A stretch of 64,000 nucleotides of DNA, taken from assembly GCA_005116955.1 (NCBI GenBank), contig SWDI01000005.1, positions 62,001 through 126,000 of the forward strand, written 5' to 3'. The notes under the pieces were generated by a model. The model saw only the letters and a list, made by a program, of their open reading frames with translations, did no database searches and was not told the DNA's origin. Origin of the DNA: Nitrospira sp. Its GTDB lineage: Bacteria; Nitrospirota; Nitrospiria; Nitrospirales; Nitrospiraceae. This document shows, one piece after another, positions 20,549-30,116 of the stretch (position 1 is the stretch's first letter; every line of letters begins with the position of its first letter). Position numbers and translations under genes: made by a program.

Positions 20549-20797
20549 ATGCTCTTGCGCGTTCTCATCCCGGGCGAAGATGATGCGGGTGTCCATGTCG
20601 GCGGGGTCCATAAACGCCCGGCGATTCCGGACGATTCAATCAAGGCTGAATGCCCAAAGTTCATGGCACATGGCCCCTGTGGAGGGGTCCGTAAAGGTGG
20701 CCTTTGTGAAGTCTATCCCGAAATGAAATGCCCCTGGGTCTCTCTGTATATCGAATTGGAAAAAATCGGTCAGACTGAATGGATGAAGCAAGCCTAA
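20549..20797 (+). CDS. Stand-alone MTHFR C-terminal (zinc/Fe-S Cys) domain protein
   Basis: 82 residues. The block CPKFMAHGPCGGVRKGGLCEV followed by KCPWVSLY is the Cys signature of the C-terminal domain attached to some methylenetetrahydrofolate reductases and MetV-type proteins. Here it stands alone, while the metF-like gene at 23434-24321 has only the barrel domain. ATG 20549 is preferred over an ATG 36 bases upstream because the conserved sequence begins after it. First gene of an operon with queF, apaH and a DUF309 protein. Confidence 0.78.
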   Translation: MLLRVLIPGEDDAGVHVGGVHKRPAIPDDSIKAECPKFMAHGPCGGVRKGGLCEVYPEMKCPWVSLYIELEKIGQTEWMKQA

Positions 20798-20809
20798 AAG
20801 GAGTACGGA

Positions 20810-21226
20810 GTGAAGGGTAAGGAGTTAAAAAGGAGCATACGAAGCACGAAGCTTGGCTACAACGAGCGTCATGCGCGAAGCGGGATCAACTCTCCTCTCC
20901 CAGATATCGAGACCTTCCCGAATCAATACAAGAAATATGAAATTACGATTGAGATCCCTGAGTACACAGCGATTTGTCCAAAGACTAACTTGCCGGACTT
21001 CGGAACCATTACACTGCATTACATGCCTGATAAAGAATGTCTTGAGCTGAAAGCGCTCAAAATGTACATCCACGCCTACCGGAATCTCGGCATCTTCTAC
21101 GAAAATGCCGTCAACAGAATCCTCCACGATATTGTCAAATCCTGCCGTCCCGTATGGGCGAAAGTCACCGGCACCTTTACCGCTCGCGGCGGGCTCTCTA
21201 GCAAGATCGAAGCAAAGTACCCGTAG
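20810..21226 (+). CDS. queF: NADPH-dependent 7-cyano-7-deazaguanine reductase
   Basis: 138 residues, short (type I) QueF, which reduces preQ0 to preQ1 in queuosine biosynthesis. The nucleophilic Cys56 (AICPKTNLPDFG, with Asp63) and the NADPH/substrate segment ELKALKMYIHAYRN are intact. The start is GTG 20810, 12 bp after the MTHFR-C gene. No preQ1 riboswitch fits in that short gap. Co-directional with apaH downstream. Confidence 0.95.
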   Translation: MKGKELKRSIRSTKLGYNERHARSGINSPLPDIETFPNQYKKYEITIEIPEYTAICPKTNLPDFGTITLHYMPDKECLELKALKMYIHAYRNLGIFYENAVNRILHDIVKSCRPVWAKVTGTFTARGGLSSKIEAKYP

Positions 21227-21292
21227 AGCCCGCACCTCTCCCAACAGATTAAGGTCTTGTGGAGAGTTCCATCCCAGGGTACTCTCGTGAGC

Positions 21293-22099
21293 ATGACGAC
21301 ATATGCCATCGGCGATGTGCAGGGATGCTACGAGCCCTTGCAACGCCTTCTCAAGCATATCCACTTCGACCCGACCCATGATCGTCTCTGGTTCGTCGGC
21401 GACCTCGTCAATCGTGGCCCAGACTCACTGAACGTCCTTCGCTACATCAAGAATCTTGGAGATCGGGCGGTTGTCGTATTAGGCAATCATGACCTTTTCC
21501 TTCTTGCTGTAGCCGAGAGTATTGCCAGGGTGCGTCCAGAAGACACACTAGGCGAGATACTAACGGCACCAGATCACGACGAGCTACTCACATGGTTACG
21601 TCAACAACGGCTCCTGTATCGTGAGGATCCTTTCGTGCTTGTTCACGCAGGCTTGCTGCCTCAATGGTCCATCGATGAAGCGGAAAGACTGGCTCGTGAA
21701 GTCGAGACCGGTCTGCAAAATCCCACATACCGAGACATCCTACAAGCACTGCATCCCAGCAAACATCTACAATGGTCACCAAACCTGACCGGTCCCACTC
21801 GACTCGCGACCATCATGAAGGTGCTCACCCGACTTCGGGCTTGTTCGCCGGATGGCCGGATGGAATCGTCGTTCAACGGTCCTCCAGAACGAATCCCTGC
21901 CGGGTATTTTCCTTGGTTCCAGGTTGAGCATCGACAACATCGCAATGCCACCATCGTGTGTGGACATTGGGCAGCACTTGGGCTCCATTGCGAAAAGCAG
22001 CTCCTTGCTATCGATAGCGGCTGTGTGTGGGGACGGCAACTGACGGCAGTCCGGTTGGAAGACCGAGCCGTGTTTCAAGTGCCATGTACCGTTACATGA
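21293..22099 (+). CDS. apaH: Bis(5'-nucleosyl)-tetraphosphatase, symmetrical
   Basis: 268 residues, a metallophosphoesterase that splits Ap4A into two ADP. Metal-binding motifs in order: GDVQG (residue 7 on), GDLVNRGPDS, GNHD, then HAG and GHWAAL near the C-terminus. ATG 21293 gives the expected start (MTTYAIGDVQG). The gene ends in an ATGA overlap with the next gene, so the pair is translationally coupled. Confidence 0.95.
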   Translation: MTTYAIGDVQGCYEPLQRLLKHIHFDPTHDRLWFVGDLVNRGPDSLNVLRYIKNLGDRAVVVLGNHDLFLLAVAESIARVRPEDTLGEILTAPDHDELLTWLRQQRLLYREDPFVLVHAGLLPQWSIDEAERLAREVETGLQNPTYRDILQALHPSKHLQWSPNLTGPTRLATIMKVLTRLRACSPDGRMESSFNGPPERIPAGYFPWFQVEHRQHRNATIVCGHWAALGLHCEKQLLAIDSGCVWGRQLTAVRLEDRAVFQVPCTVT

Positions 22100-22641
22100 G
22101 TGTCATGGTGGCTGGGCCGAGGCCTCTCAATCCCAATTGGCCTCGTTACTCTCCACATCCATTCCCCTCCTATCATTACCTGCCAGGCCAAACACCACAT
22201 CCTCGCCGGAACCCTCGTGGCCACTCTTATGGACAACCAGAGCCGACACCACAGCTCTTCCCGGCTGCTCAATGGAAGCGCTCAGATGACTATCTCTATG
22301 GGATTGATCTTTATAATTTCGCCTTTTGGTGGGAGTCGCATGAAGTCTTTGAAGGGTTGTGGCATGCCTCAGGGCGCAACTCAGTACAAGGCAACTTCTT
22401 CCAATCTCTGATTCAACTCGCCGCAGCAAACCTCAAGCGGTTCATGGGGAACGATGCCGCTGCTCAGAGGCTCATTCACGCGGGAATCATTCGACTGCAG
22501 AACGTTCCCTCCGCATATATGGGCATTGATGTCACGCACCTACTAAACGCGTTGCACGCACACTGTGTCGGTCAATATCCGCACATTCCGCTTATCGAAT
22601 TGGATCAAGGCCTGGGGAATATTGAGGAGGTGCCGCACTGA
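22096..22641 (+). CDS. DUF309 family protein
   Basis: 181 residues. The conserved part is FAFWWESHEVFEGLWHASG followed by FFQSLIQLAAANLKRF, the helical signature of DUF309 proteins of unknown function. A Pro/His-rich N-terminal stretch of about 60 residues precedes it. The start is set at ATG 22096, which shares ATGA with the apaH stop; an ATG four codons earlier is the alternative. Last gene of the operon; it converges with panB only 5 bp away. Confidence 0.72.
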   Translation: MSVMVAGPRPLNPNWPRYSPHPFPSYHYLPGQTPHPRRNPRGHSYGQPEPTPQLFPAAQWKRSDDYLYGIDLYNFAFWWESHEVFEGLWHASGRNSVQGNFFQSLIQLAAANLKRFMGNDAAAQRLIHAGIIRLQNVPSAYMGIDVTHLLNALHAHCVGQYPHIPLIELDQGLGNIEEVPH

Positions 22642-22645
22642 AAAC

Positions 22646-23434
22646 CTAGTGGTAGCTCTCGGAGTCGCTCGGAAACTTGCCCTGTTCCACTTCTTCTTTA
22701 TAACGGCTCAGTGCTTGGAGGGTGTCGGCTTTCAGGTGAGCGTAGGTCTTCACGAATTTCGGGGTGAACGCATCAAAGAGTCCTAAGAGATCATGGAGCA
22801 CAAGCACTTGGCCATCGCAGTGCGGCCCGGCCCCTATGCCGATAGTCGAGATTGAAAGAGCTTGAGTAATTTTTTGGGCCAACTCGGCAGGTATCGCTTC
22901 CAAAACAAGCGCGAAGGCTCCGGCAGCTTCGATGGCCTTTGCATCCTGAAGCAACCTGGAGGCTTGATCGTCGGCTTTGCCTTGGACCTTATATCCGCCC
23001 AACGCATAGACCGATTGTGGCGTCATACCCAGGTGGCCCATGACAGGAATCCCAACGCTCGTCATGGCGTTGATTCGATCTGCCATCACGGCACCCCCCT
23101 CCAGCTTCACGGCAGTGGCACCAGCTTGTAGCAATCGGCCTGCATTGCGCAAGGCCTCCTCTGTGCTGATCTGATAGGACATGAACGGCATGTCCGCAAT
23201 CACCAAAGCTCGCTGAACCACGCCGGCGACCAGCTTGGTATGATACAGCATGTCCTCCATCGTCACCGTCAACGTGTTGGGTTTTCCCTGGACGACCATG
23301 CCCAGCGAATCCCCTACCAGCATCACCCGGATTCCCGCCTGCTCAACAATACGTGCGAACAACGCATCATAGGCCGTCACGACGGCGACCTTTTTCCGGT
23401 CTCGCTTGTACTGCTGGAAATCGAGAATCGTCAT
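22646..23434 (-). CDS. panB: 3-methyl-2-oxobutanoate hydroxymethyltransferase
   Basis: 262 residues. It transfers a hydroxymethyl group from methylenetetrahydrofolate to 2-oxoisovalerate, the first committed step to pantothenate. Family motifs AYDALFARIVEQAG, VGDSLGMVVQG and KLEGG are present. The ATG overlaps the metF stop by one base (TGATG), so it is coupled to the gene that shares its folate substrate. Confidence 0.96.
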   Translation of the reverse strand: MTILDFQQYKRDRKKVAVVTAYDALFARIVEQAGIRVMLVGDSLGMVVQGKPNTLTVTMEDMLYHTKLVAGVVQRALVIADMPFMSYQISTEEALRNAGRLLQAGATAVKLEGGAVMADRINAMTSVGIPVMGHLGMTPQSVYALGGYKVQGKADDQASRLLQDAKAIEAAGAFALVLEAIPAELAQKITQALSISTIGIGAGPHCDGQVLVLHDLLGLFDAFTPKFVKTYAHLKADTLQALSRYKEEVEQGKFPSDSESYH

Positions 23435-24321
23435 CAGTCCAATTCGGCTTTGGTGATGATCTCGCTCAACCGATGCGTGGCTTTGATCGCCATAATATGT
23501 ACACCGTCGCAGTGCGGCCGAACCGCCTTGATCGTCCGTACGGCGATATCGACTCCGACGTCTTCAGCCTTCTCCCCGGCGGCTTTGAGCTCGTCGATCA
23601 TCTCGTTCGGCACCGACATGCCGGGGATGTTGGCGTTCATGAATTCCGCCATCTTCGCATTACGCAACAACAGAATACCCGCCAATACCTTCACCTTGAA
23701 TGGCCGCACCTGTTTCATAAAACCGGCGAAGACATCGGGATGATAGACCGCCTGGGTCTGAAAGAACTGGGCGCCGGCTTTCACTTTCACTTCAAACTTC
23801 GCCAGCACCGGCCCGACCAGATCGGCCTCCGGTGTCACGGCCGCGCCAATGGTGAACGCTGTGGACCCATCTAGTTTATTGCCAACCATGTCCTTGCCGT
23901 TGTTCAGCCCTCGGACGAGTTGCATCACCTGAACGGAATCAAGGTCGTACACCGGCTTAGCTTCTTTGTGGTCACCGACCGTCGGATAATCGCCCGTGAG
24001 ACATAGAATATTGCGAATCCCTAGCATGTGCGCGCCCATCAGATCGGATTGCATAGCGATCCGATTGCGATCGCGACAGGTCAACTGCATCACAGGGTCG
24101 TGACCCAACTCATAGAGCAGGCGACAGACTGGAAGTGAGCCCGCACGCACCACGGCGGCGGTATTATCGGTGACGTTCACTCCATGGACACGTCCCACGA
24201 GTTGTTTGGCATTTTCCAAAATGGACGTGATGTTCGTACCTTTAGGAGGGTTATACTCAACCGTGACAGCAAACGTCCCTCGGTTGAGAACATCGACTAG
24301 GCGCTGAGGCTCTCGACTCAT
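23434..24321 (-). CDS. metF: Methylenetetrahydrofolate reductase (MetF-like)
   Basis: 295 residues, a single TIM-barrel MTHFR domain that would reduce methylene-THF to methyl-THF for methionine synthesis. Family features include VEYNPPKG near the N-terminus, MQLTCRDRNR, NILCLTGDYP and GAQFFQTQAVY. No C-terminal Cys domain is attached; a separate protein with that domain is encoded at 20549-20797. It lies between folD and panB, so three genes of C1-folate use form one operon. Confidence 0.9.
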   Translation of the reverse strand: MSREPQRLVDVLNRGTFAVTVEYNPPKGTNITSILENAKQLVGRVHGVNVTDNTAAVVRAGSLPVCRLLYELGHDPVMQLTCRDRNRIAMQSDLMGAHMLGIRNILCLTGDYPTVGDHKEAKPVYDLDSVQVMQLVRGLNNGKDMVGNKLDGSTAFTIGAAVTPEADLVGPVLAKFEVKVKAGAQFFQTQAVYHPDVFAGFMKQVRPFKVKVLAGILLLRNAKMAEFMNANIPGMSVPNEMIDELKAAGEKAEDVGVDIAVRTIKAVRPHCDGVHIMAIKATHRLSEIITKAELD

Positions 24322-24331
24322 GGATAGCCCC

Positions 24332-25192
24332 TCATAGCAATCCTACTGTCCTCTTGGCGGACTCCACCGTATTTTCCAACAGCATCGCGATAGTCATCGG
24401 GCCGACTCCACCAGGAACAGGGCTGATCCAGCCGGCCTTCTGGCTGACTGGTTCAAAATCGACGTCTCCGCACAGCTTTCCCTCAGGCGTCTTGTTGGTC
24501 CCCACATCAATGACGACTGCACCCTCGCGCACCATGTCAGCCGTCACAAACTTCGCCTTTCCGATCGCCACAAGCAGCAACTCCGCCTCACGGCACACCG
24601 CGGGAAGGTCTCGGGTTTTTGAATGACAGATCGTGACCGTCGCATTCCTCTGAAGAAGCATGAGCGCCAGTGGCTTCCCGACAATATTGCTCCGTCCCAG
24701 CACAACCGCCCGTTTCCCTTCAATTGTAATGCCAGTTGATTCAATCATCTTGATGACGCCTTTAGGCGTACAGGCCTCGAATATGGGATGGCCTTCCACC
24801 AGCCGGCCGAAGTTGTAGGGATGAAACCCATCGGCATCCTTGAGTGGTGAGACGGCCTCTAGAATGACCTTGCTGTCAATATGTTTGGGCAACGGGAGCT
24901 GAACCAGAATTCCATGGATGTTGGGGTCAGTATTCTTTTTATCGATCAGCGCCAACAACTCGGTCTGTGTCGTGTTCGCCGGAAGTTTGTAATCGTCGAC
25001 ATAGATGCCTGCCAATTCGCAGGCCTTTTGTTTGTTTCGAACATACACATGCGAGGCAGGATCATCGCCCACCAAAATGGTCGCAAGACCAGGTTTCATC
25101 GATTTCTTGGCGAACAGGTCCGCCGATTCTTTCGCTAGACGATCGCGTACTTGCTGAGCGAGCGCTTTTCCATCAATCAATTGTGCGGCCAC
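24332..25192 (-). CDS. folD: Methylenetetrahydrofolate dehydrogenase/cyclohydrolase
   Basis: 286 residues, bifunctional enzyme interconverting methylene-, methenyl- and formyl-THF. The catalytic YVRNKQKAC lysine motif, VQLPLPKHID and the C-terminal SPVPGGVGPMT signature are intact, as is the NADP-site VVLGRSNIVGKP. The start is GTG 25192 with GAGGGAGGGG upstream. First gene of folD-metF-panB. Confidence 0.97.
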   Translation of the reverse strand: MAAQLIDGKALAQQVRDRLAKESADLFAKKSMKPGLATILVGDDPASHVYVRNKQKACELAGIYVDDYKLPANTTQTELLALIDKKNTDPNIHGILVQLPLPKHIDSKVILEAVSPLKDADGFHPYNFGRLVEGHPIFEACTPKGVIKMIESTGITIEGKRAVVLGRSNIVGKPLALMLLQRNATVTICHSKTRDLPAVCREAELLLVAIGKAKFVTADMVREGAVVIDVGTNKTPEGKLCGDVDFEPVSQKAGWISPVPGGVGPMTIAMLLENTVESAKRTVGLL

Positions 25193-25369
25193 GATCCCCT
25201 CCCTCTAACCATTCAAGTAGGTTAATTCCCGCAACTTAGCAGGGGAATTTTATGCAAGTCAACGCTTAGCCATCACCGCTCCTTGCCGTTCTCCTATAGC
25301 GCGCTTTCTTGACACACTCTTTGCCCCTCCGGTACGATCAGCACTGCTCACAACCTGGACAACCCACCT

Positions 25370-26353
25370 TTGCTCGTCACATTCTATCGCCACGTATTAT
25401 CGGCTGCTGTCCTCGCGTTAGGCTTGACGGCTTACAGCGAAGCCGCGCAAATCATCGGTCTGGAGTCACCAAATAGCTTCGTCGGCGACCCGTCAGGGAA
25501 GGACTATTTCATTTCCAACATCAACGGAGAGCCGGACGCGAGAGACAACAACGGCTTCATCACGAAACTCGACACGGAAGGCAAGATCACCAATCTCAAG
25601 TTTATCCAAGGCGGTGTCTCGGATGTGCTGCTGCACGCCCCAAAGGGAATGGCCTTGATTGGATCAATCCTCTACATTGCCGATCTTGATCAGCTGAAAG
25701 GCTTCGATAAGACGACGGGAAAACTTTTGGCCACCGTCTCGTTTCCCTCCCAGTCCCACGGACAGGTTTCGCTGACTGACGTTGCGGCGTCACCGACCGG
25801 CCTCCTCTACGCCTCAGACCAGACGGCCAATTCGATTTACCGTATCACCCCATCCGACAATCATCGGGTTGACCTGCTGATTCACGATGACCGGCTTGCG
25901 GGCCCCGCAGGAATCGCGATTCACCCGAAGACGAATCATCTCATCACCGTGAGCTGGGAAAAAGGAAAGATCCTTGAAGTCACGCCTGATGGACAGCTGA
26001 GCGAACTCGAAGCGAACGGATTTTTTACCAGTCGCTTTCAAAACCTGAGCGGAGTGGATTTCGATCAATGGGGCAACATGTACGTGTCTGATTTTACCAA
26101 GGGCAAGATTTGGCGCATGACCCGAGACCATCGCTTCCAAGTGATTGCCGAATATCTCCCCGCCCCGGCTGACATCGGGATAGACCGTGCGAATAACTTG
26201 ATACTGGTGCCCTACCACTACATGCATGCCGCCGAGATGAATGGACTTGAAACCCCGTCAGGAGGCAAGCCCAAGGACGGAAAGCGTACACTGGCCGACT
26301 ACGGATTTATTCCTCCACCTCCCAAGCCAGGCCCGGAAGGAACGAAGAAATGA
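25370..26353 (+). CDS. Secreted beta-propeller (SMP-30/NHL-like) protein
   Basis: 327 residues. An N-terminal signal peptide (hydrophobic AAVLALGLTA, cut probably after SEAA) is followed by repeated units of about 40-50 residues of the type GLLYASDQTANSIYRI, NMYVSDFTKGKIWRM, characteristic of SMP-30/NHL propellers. A Pro/Lys-rich tail ends it. The start is TTG 25370 with no clear ribosome-binding site, so the true start may differ. Function is unknown. Its stop overlaps the start of the next gene (ATGA). Confidence 0.72.
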   Translation: MLVTFYRHVLSAAVLALGLTAYSEAAQIIGLESPNSFVGDPSGKDYFISNINGEPDARDNNGFITKLDTEGKITNLKFIQGGVSDVLLHAPKGMALIGSILYIADLDQLKGFDKTTGKLLATVSFPSQSHGQVSLTDVAASPTGLLYASDQTANSIYRITPSDNHRVDLLIHDDRLAGPAGIAIHPKTNHLITVSWEKGKILEVTPDGQLSELEANGFFTSRFQNLSGVDFDQWGNMYVSDFTKGKIWRMTRDHRFQVIAEYLPAPADIGIDRANNLILVPYHYMHAAEMNGLETPSGGKPKDGKRTLADYGFIPPPPKPGPEGTKK

Positions 26354-27045
26354 GCTCCTGCGCGTATTGTCACAGCCGAAAGGGCAAGCGCCCGTGCCCT
26401 GCCCTCGGAGGATTAATCTGCAGCCCCTGCTGTGGAGAACATCGCATGACACGGATTTCCTGCCCCTGTGATTGTGCCTATCTCGATACGGGAAGCGACT
26501 ATCAGCAAAAACGGCTCAGTGAGCAGTTCTTGCCCGTTCGGCGGGAGTTTTATCGAGAGTTAGAAGAATCGGGAGGGCAGAAAGCCGTCGCGTTGTTCAA
26601 CCTGATCGAGGTCGTCACCTTCGGCTATTTTGAAGGGCGTCGAGATGGCCAGGACGCCGAGGTCATGACAGCGCTTCAGGCGCTCCGTCGCACACTCAGT
26701 CCGCTGCATATTCCCGCAGCTCCCATGCCGGTGTTCGCCGAACACCTCCGGAAAGAGTACGAAACGTTCAGCAAGCAGAACCCAGAACAGATCGCAGATT
26801 CATCGGATGCGCCTGCAGTCCTGGATCGGATCGACCGGTTCGCCTCGACGTTTTCAGGAAAGGATTTTCAGTCCAGCCGGTTTCTTGGAGGACTGATCGG
26901 GTATGTCAAAACGCACCATCCGGAGATCGCAGAACACCTGAAGAAGAAGCATGAGCCGGGACACATCTTTCTTCCAGGCCAATCGTTCAGGCCTCCATCA
27001 ACACCTGACGCACATACCCACGGTCCCGACTGCCACCATCATTGA
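26350..27045 (+). CDS. Cys-rich metal-binding protein with His tail
   Basis: 231 residues. The N-terminus has a dense Cys pattern (CAYC, RPCPALGGLICSPCCG, CPCDCAYL) that should bind zinc, and the C-terminus ends in a His-rich tail (HAHTHGPDCHHH). The middle is helical. The Cys block resembles the leader of other bacterial proteins of unknown function. ATGA overlap with the beta-propeller gene indicates coupling. Confidence 0.68.
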   Translation: MSSCAYCHSRKGKRPCPALGGLICSPCCGEHRMTRISCPCDCAYLDTGSDYQQKRLSEQFLPVRREFYRELEESGGQKAVALFNLIEVVTFGYFEGRRDGQDAEVMTALQALRRTLSPLHIPAAPMPVFAEHLRKEYETFSKQNPEQIADSSDAPAVLDRIDRFASTFSGKDFQSSRFLGGLIGYVKTHHPEIAEHLKKKHEPGHIFLPGQSFRPPSTPDAHTHGPDCHHH

Positions 27046-27145
27046 AATTAACCGACCGTACCGAATTCAATCAGACAGCCGTATCCACTATTTCTTGGTG
27101 TAAGAGCTGTTTGATATGAGTAGCTAGTCGAAAATCAATACGAAT

Positions 27146-27751
27146 CTACTCCACAATCGTGACCGTCATTTCCACACGTTCTTTCGGATTATCCCGCTCA
27201 TCGCGTGCCGAGTTGACAATCTTGTCGGCTACCCCGATGCCCTTCGTCACTTCGCCAAACACGGAGTACTTGCGGTCCAAGAATCGTGAGTCCTCGACGA
27301 CGATGAAGAACTGGGAACCTGCCGTATCGGGATCAGCTGCCCTGGCCATAGAAACAATGCCACGTTTGTGTGGGATATCACTGAACTCCGCCTTGACTGT
27401 ATGGCCAGGACCACCCTGCCCATAGGTATCCTTTTTGAACGAATCTTTCGTATTAGGATCTCCACCTTGGATCATGAAACCAGGAATGACACGGTGAAAA
27501 ATCGTCCCATTGTAGAACCCAGATTTCGCCAGCTTGGTAAAATTCTCCACATGCTTTGGCGCGACATCCGGATACAATTTGATCTCAATATCCCCGAATT
27601 TCGTCTTAATGATCGCCCGTGGCCCTTTCGGTGCCTCGGCCTTTGGGTTCGTTGTTGTATCAGCGGCTGAAACCGAGCCGACCCCTGAAACCAACAGAGC
27701 CACCCCAACCAACATCCCCATCAGCACAGGCCATCCAGCTTGCTTCAACAT
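27146..27751 (-). CDS. Exported peptidyl-prolyl cis-trans isomerase, cyclophilin type
   Basis: 201 residues. A signal peptide (hydrophobic LMGMLVGVALLVSGVGSVSA) is followed by a complete cyclophilin domain: IFHRVIPGFMIQGGDP contains the catalytic Arg, and SQFFIVVEDS and FGEVTKG are conserved. Probably periplasmic. ATG 27751 is chosen because AGGAGG lies 5-10 bases upstream; the longer in-frame extension overlaps rnc. Last gene of the rpsF-fab-rnc run. Confidence 0.92.
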   Translation of the reverse strand: MLKQAGWPVLMGMLVGVALLVSGVGSVSAADTTTNPKAEAPKGPRAIIKTKFGDIEIKLYPDVAPKHVENFTKLAKSGFYNGTIFHRVIPGFMIQGGDPNTKDSFKKDTYGQGGPGHTVKAEFSDIPHKRGIVSMARAADPDTAGSQFFIVVEDSRFLDRKYSVFGEVTKGIGVADKIVNSARDERDNPKERVEMTVTIVE

Positions 27752-27807
27752 TACCGACCTCCTATACAATTCCAAAACCAGGGTGGACCATTGTAACACG
27801 CACGGAC

Positions 27808-28515
27808 TCAACGTTCAGCCTCCTCCAGCGCTCGTTGCGCCGCCTCCTGTTCTGCTTCCTTCTTGCTGTGTCCTCGGCCAATTCCAAACACTCTGTCATT
27901 CACCTGCACTTCCACTTCAAATACCTTTTGGTGATCCGGCCCGGTTTCACGTACGATCACATACCGAGGCAGCAATTCGTATCGCTTTTGGCACCATTCC
28001 TGGAACCGCGTCTTGTAGTCATCTCCTCCAGGTTGTTCTTGCAGGACATCGAGGTTGCGCAGCTCATCGGTCAGTGCCTCAACGGTGAAGTTTCGACTCG
28101 CCTCAAACCCTCCATCAAGATAGACCGCCGCAATAACGGCCTCCAATGCATCCGCGAGCAGTGAGGTCTTGTCACGCCCGTTCGAGAGTTCTTCGCCTCG
28201 ACCAAGTTTCAGTCTGGCACCGAGGTTCAGCCGTCTCGCGGCATTGGCCAAGGGCGTTTCGCTCACGAGCGACGCTTTGAGTTTTGAGAGAGCCCCTTCA
28301 CTCAACTCCGGGTATTGCCTCGCAAGATAGTCGCTCACGATGAGCGACAATACGGCATCTCCCAAAAACTCAAGCCGCTCATTATGCTTTTGACCGGAAT
28401 CTCGACGCTCATTCACGTACGATTTGTGGGTCAACGCCTCGATCAAGAAGTTCGGATTTGTGAATCGATAGCTCGATATGGCAGGAGAAGAATCGGCTGA
28501 AGGAGCCGGCGTCAT
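27808..28515 (-). CDS. rnc: Ribonuclease III
   Basis: 235 residues, cleaves double-stranded RNA in rRNA and mRNA processing. The nuclease signature NERLEFLGDAVL and the second acidic helix ADALEAVIAAVYLDGG are present. A C-terminal dsRNA-binding domain ends in GIGRGHSKKEAEQEAAQRAL. It follows fabF by 13 bp. Confidence 0.97.
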   Translation of the reverse strand: MTPAPSADSSPAISSYRFTNPNFLIEALTHKSYVNERRDSGQKHNERLEFLGDAVLSLIVSDYLARQYPELSEGALSKLKASLVSETPLANAARRLNLGARLKLGRGEELSNGRDKTSLLADALEAVIAAVYLDGGFEASRNFTVEALTDELRNLDVLQEQPGGDDYKTRFQEWCQKRYELLPRYVIVRETGPDHQKVFEVEVQVNDRVFGIGRGHSKKEAEQEAAQRALEEAER

Positions 28516-28528
28516 TGTGACACGCGCA

Positions 28529-29791
28529 CTACGCGTCCAGCCTCGTGAAGATCAAACAGGCGTTCACTCCACCAAAGCCAAAGGAATTCGACAATGCCGT
28601 TTTAATGGCGGACGGTCGTGCCTTATTGGGAATATAGTCCAGATCACAGGCCGGATCTGGATGATCCAGATTAATCGTAGGAGGGAGAACACCATGAAAT
28701 AGCGCCAGAAGACTAAAGACGGCCTCAATCCCACCGGCAGCGCCGAGGAGATGCCCGGTCATAGACTTGGTCGAGCTGACTGGAATGCGAAATGCCTGTT
28801 CGCCGAATACCTGTTTGATCGCTCTAGTCTCAATGGCATCAGCCATCGTCGACGTACCATGTGCATTGATATACCCGATCTGATCGCGATTGATTCCGGC
28901 ATCTTTGAGCGCGAGTTCCATGCAACGGACAGCCCCCTCACCCTCTTCCGGCGGCGCGGTGATATGGTACGCATCGCTGTTCATCCCATATCCAATGATC
29001 TCGCCGTAAATTCTGACCCCACGCTGAAGGGCATGTTCCAATTCTTCAATCACAAGGACCCCTGCCCCCTCGCCCAGCACAAATCCATCCCGGTCCTTGT
29101 CGAACGGACGGCTCGCCTTCGTCGGCTCATCATTCCGGAACGACAACGCCTTGGCCGAGGCAAATCCCGCTACACCCAATGGAGTGACCGCCGCTTCGGC
29201 TCCACCGGCTACCATGACATCGGCATCGCCACGTTGAATCAGGCGGTACGCATCCCCGATGCAATGATTGCCTGTGGCGCAAGCCGTCACCGCACACGAG
29301 TTGGGCCCCTTGGCTCCGATCCGAATCGCCACCTGCCCGGACGCCAAATTGATAATGGTCATTGGAATGAAAAATGGCGAGACCCGACCAGGCCCCTTGG
29401 CTCTGAGCACATCATGATAGTGCTCGATCGACCCAAGCCCCCCGATCCCAGAGCCAATGTACACACCGACCTTCGTAGCCTCCTCTGGCGCGACCTTGAG
29501 ACCGGCGTCATCCACCGCCAATTGGGCAGCGCCCACGGCGTAGTGGATGAACGTATCCATCTTCTTGATCTCTTTTTTTTCGATGAACTGAGCCGGATCG
29601 AAGTCTTTCACCTCACCCGCAATCTGGGCATCATATCCCGTCGGGTCGAATCTGGTGATCCGGCCGATCCCGGACTCACCGGCACAGATCGCCTTCCAGG
29701 TCTTCTCGACACCCGTACCCAGTGGTGTCACGAGCCCAAGACCGGTGACCACAACACGCCGTACGGCTCGATCAGCCATTCCTGCCGACAT
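28529..29791 (-). CDS. fabF: 3-oxoacyl-[acyl-carrier-protein] synthase II
   Basis: 420 residues, condenses malonyl-ACP with growing acyl-ACP. The catalytic Cys is in [11 protein letters not shown], and the two His are in INAHGTST and [13 protein letters not shown]. The start is given as ATG 29791; an ATG four codons later is possible. It lies immediately after acpP. Confidence 0.97.
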   Translation of the reverse strand: MSAGMADRAVRRVVVTGLGLVTPLGTGVEKTWKAICAGESGIGRITRFDPTGYDAQIAGEVKDFDPAQFIEKKEIKKMDTFIHYAVGAAQLAVDDAGLKVAPEEATKVGVYIGSGIGGLGSIEHYHDVLRAKGPGRVSPFFIPMTIINLASGQVAIRIGAKGPNSCAVTACATGNHCIGDAYRLIQRGDADVMVAGGAEAAVTPLGVAGFASAKALSFRNDEPTKASRPFDKDRDGFVLGEGAGVLVIEELEHALQRGVRIYGEIIGYGMNSDAYHITAPPEEGEGAVRCMELALKDAGINRDQIGYINAHGTSTMADAIETRAIKQVFGEQAFRIPVSSTKSMTGHLLGAAGGIEAVFSLLALFHGVLPPTINLDHPDPACDLDYIPNKARPSAIKTALSNSFGFGGVNACLIFTRLDA

Positions 29792-29793
29792 GC

Positions 29794-30027
29794 TTAGGAC
29801 TTTTCCTTGATGTAGTCCAGCGCCTTCCCAACGGTCAGAATTTTTTCCGCATCTTCGTCGGGAATTTCGATGGAGAACTCTTCCTCCAGCGCCATAACCA
29901 GCTCGACAGTATCGAGCGAATCAGCGCCAAGATCTTCAACGAAGGAGGCTTCTGGTGTCACCTCATCCGCTTCTACCCCGAGTTGTTCGGCAATAATCTT
30001 CTTGACTCGCTCATCAACAGTTGCCAT
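29794..30027 (-). CDS. acpP: Acyl carrier protein
   Basis: 77 residues, acidic four-helix carrier. The phosphopantetheine site is Ser in [15 protein letters not shown] 30027 ([10 protein letters not shown]) is preceded by GGAAGGAGG at the right distance; an upstream in-frame ATG would give an atypical 25-residue extension. It lies between fabG and fabF. Confidence 0.97.
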   Translation of the reverse strand: MATVDERVKKIIAEQLGVEADEVTPEASFVEDLGADSLDTVELVMALEEEFSIEIPDEDAEKILTVGKALDYIKEKS

Positions 30028-30116
30028 CGCTATGACTACCTCCTTCCCCAGTATGACCCCGCTACACCGCCACATGGGGATCTGTGACGGCCGCACATCC
30101 AAACAATTCTCCGTGC

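Noticed and set aside
20798..20809. preQ1 riboswitch before queF
   Set aside because: Only 12 bp separate queF from the preceding gene and no aptamer-like sequence is present within reach.
28751..29797. 348-codon plus-strand ORF
   Set aside because: Antisense shadow of fabF; Arg/His-rich composition with no domain.
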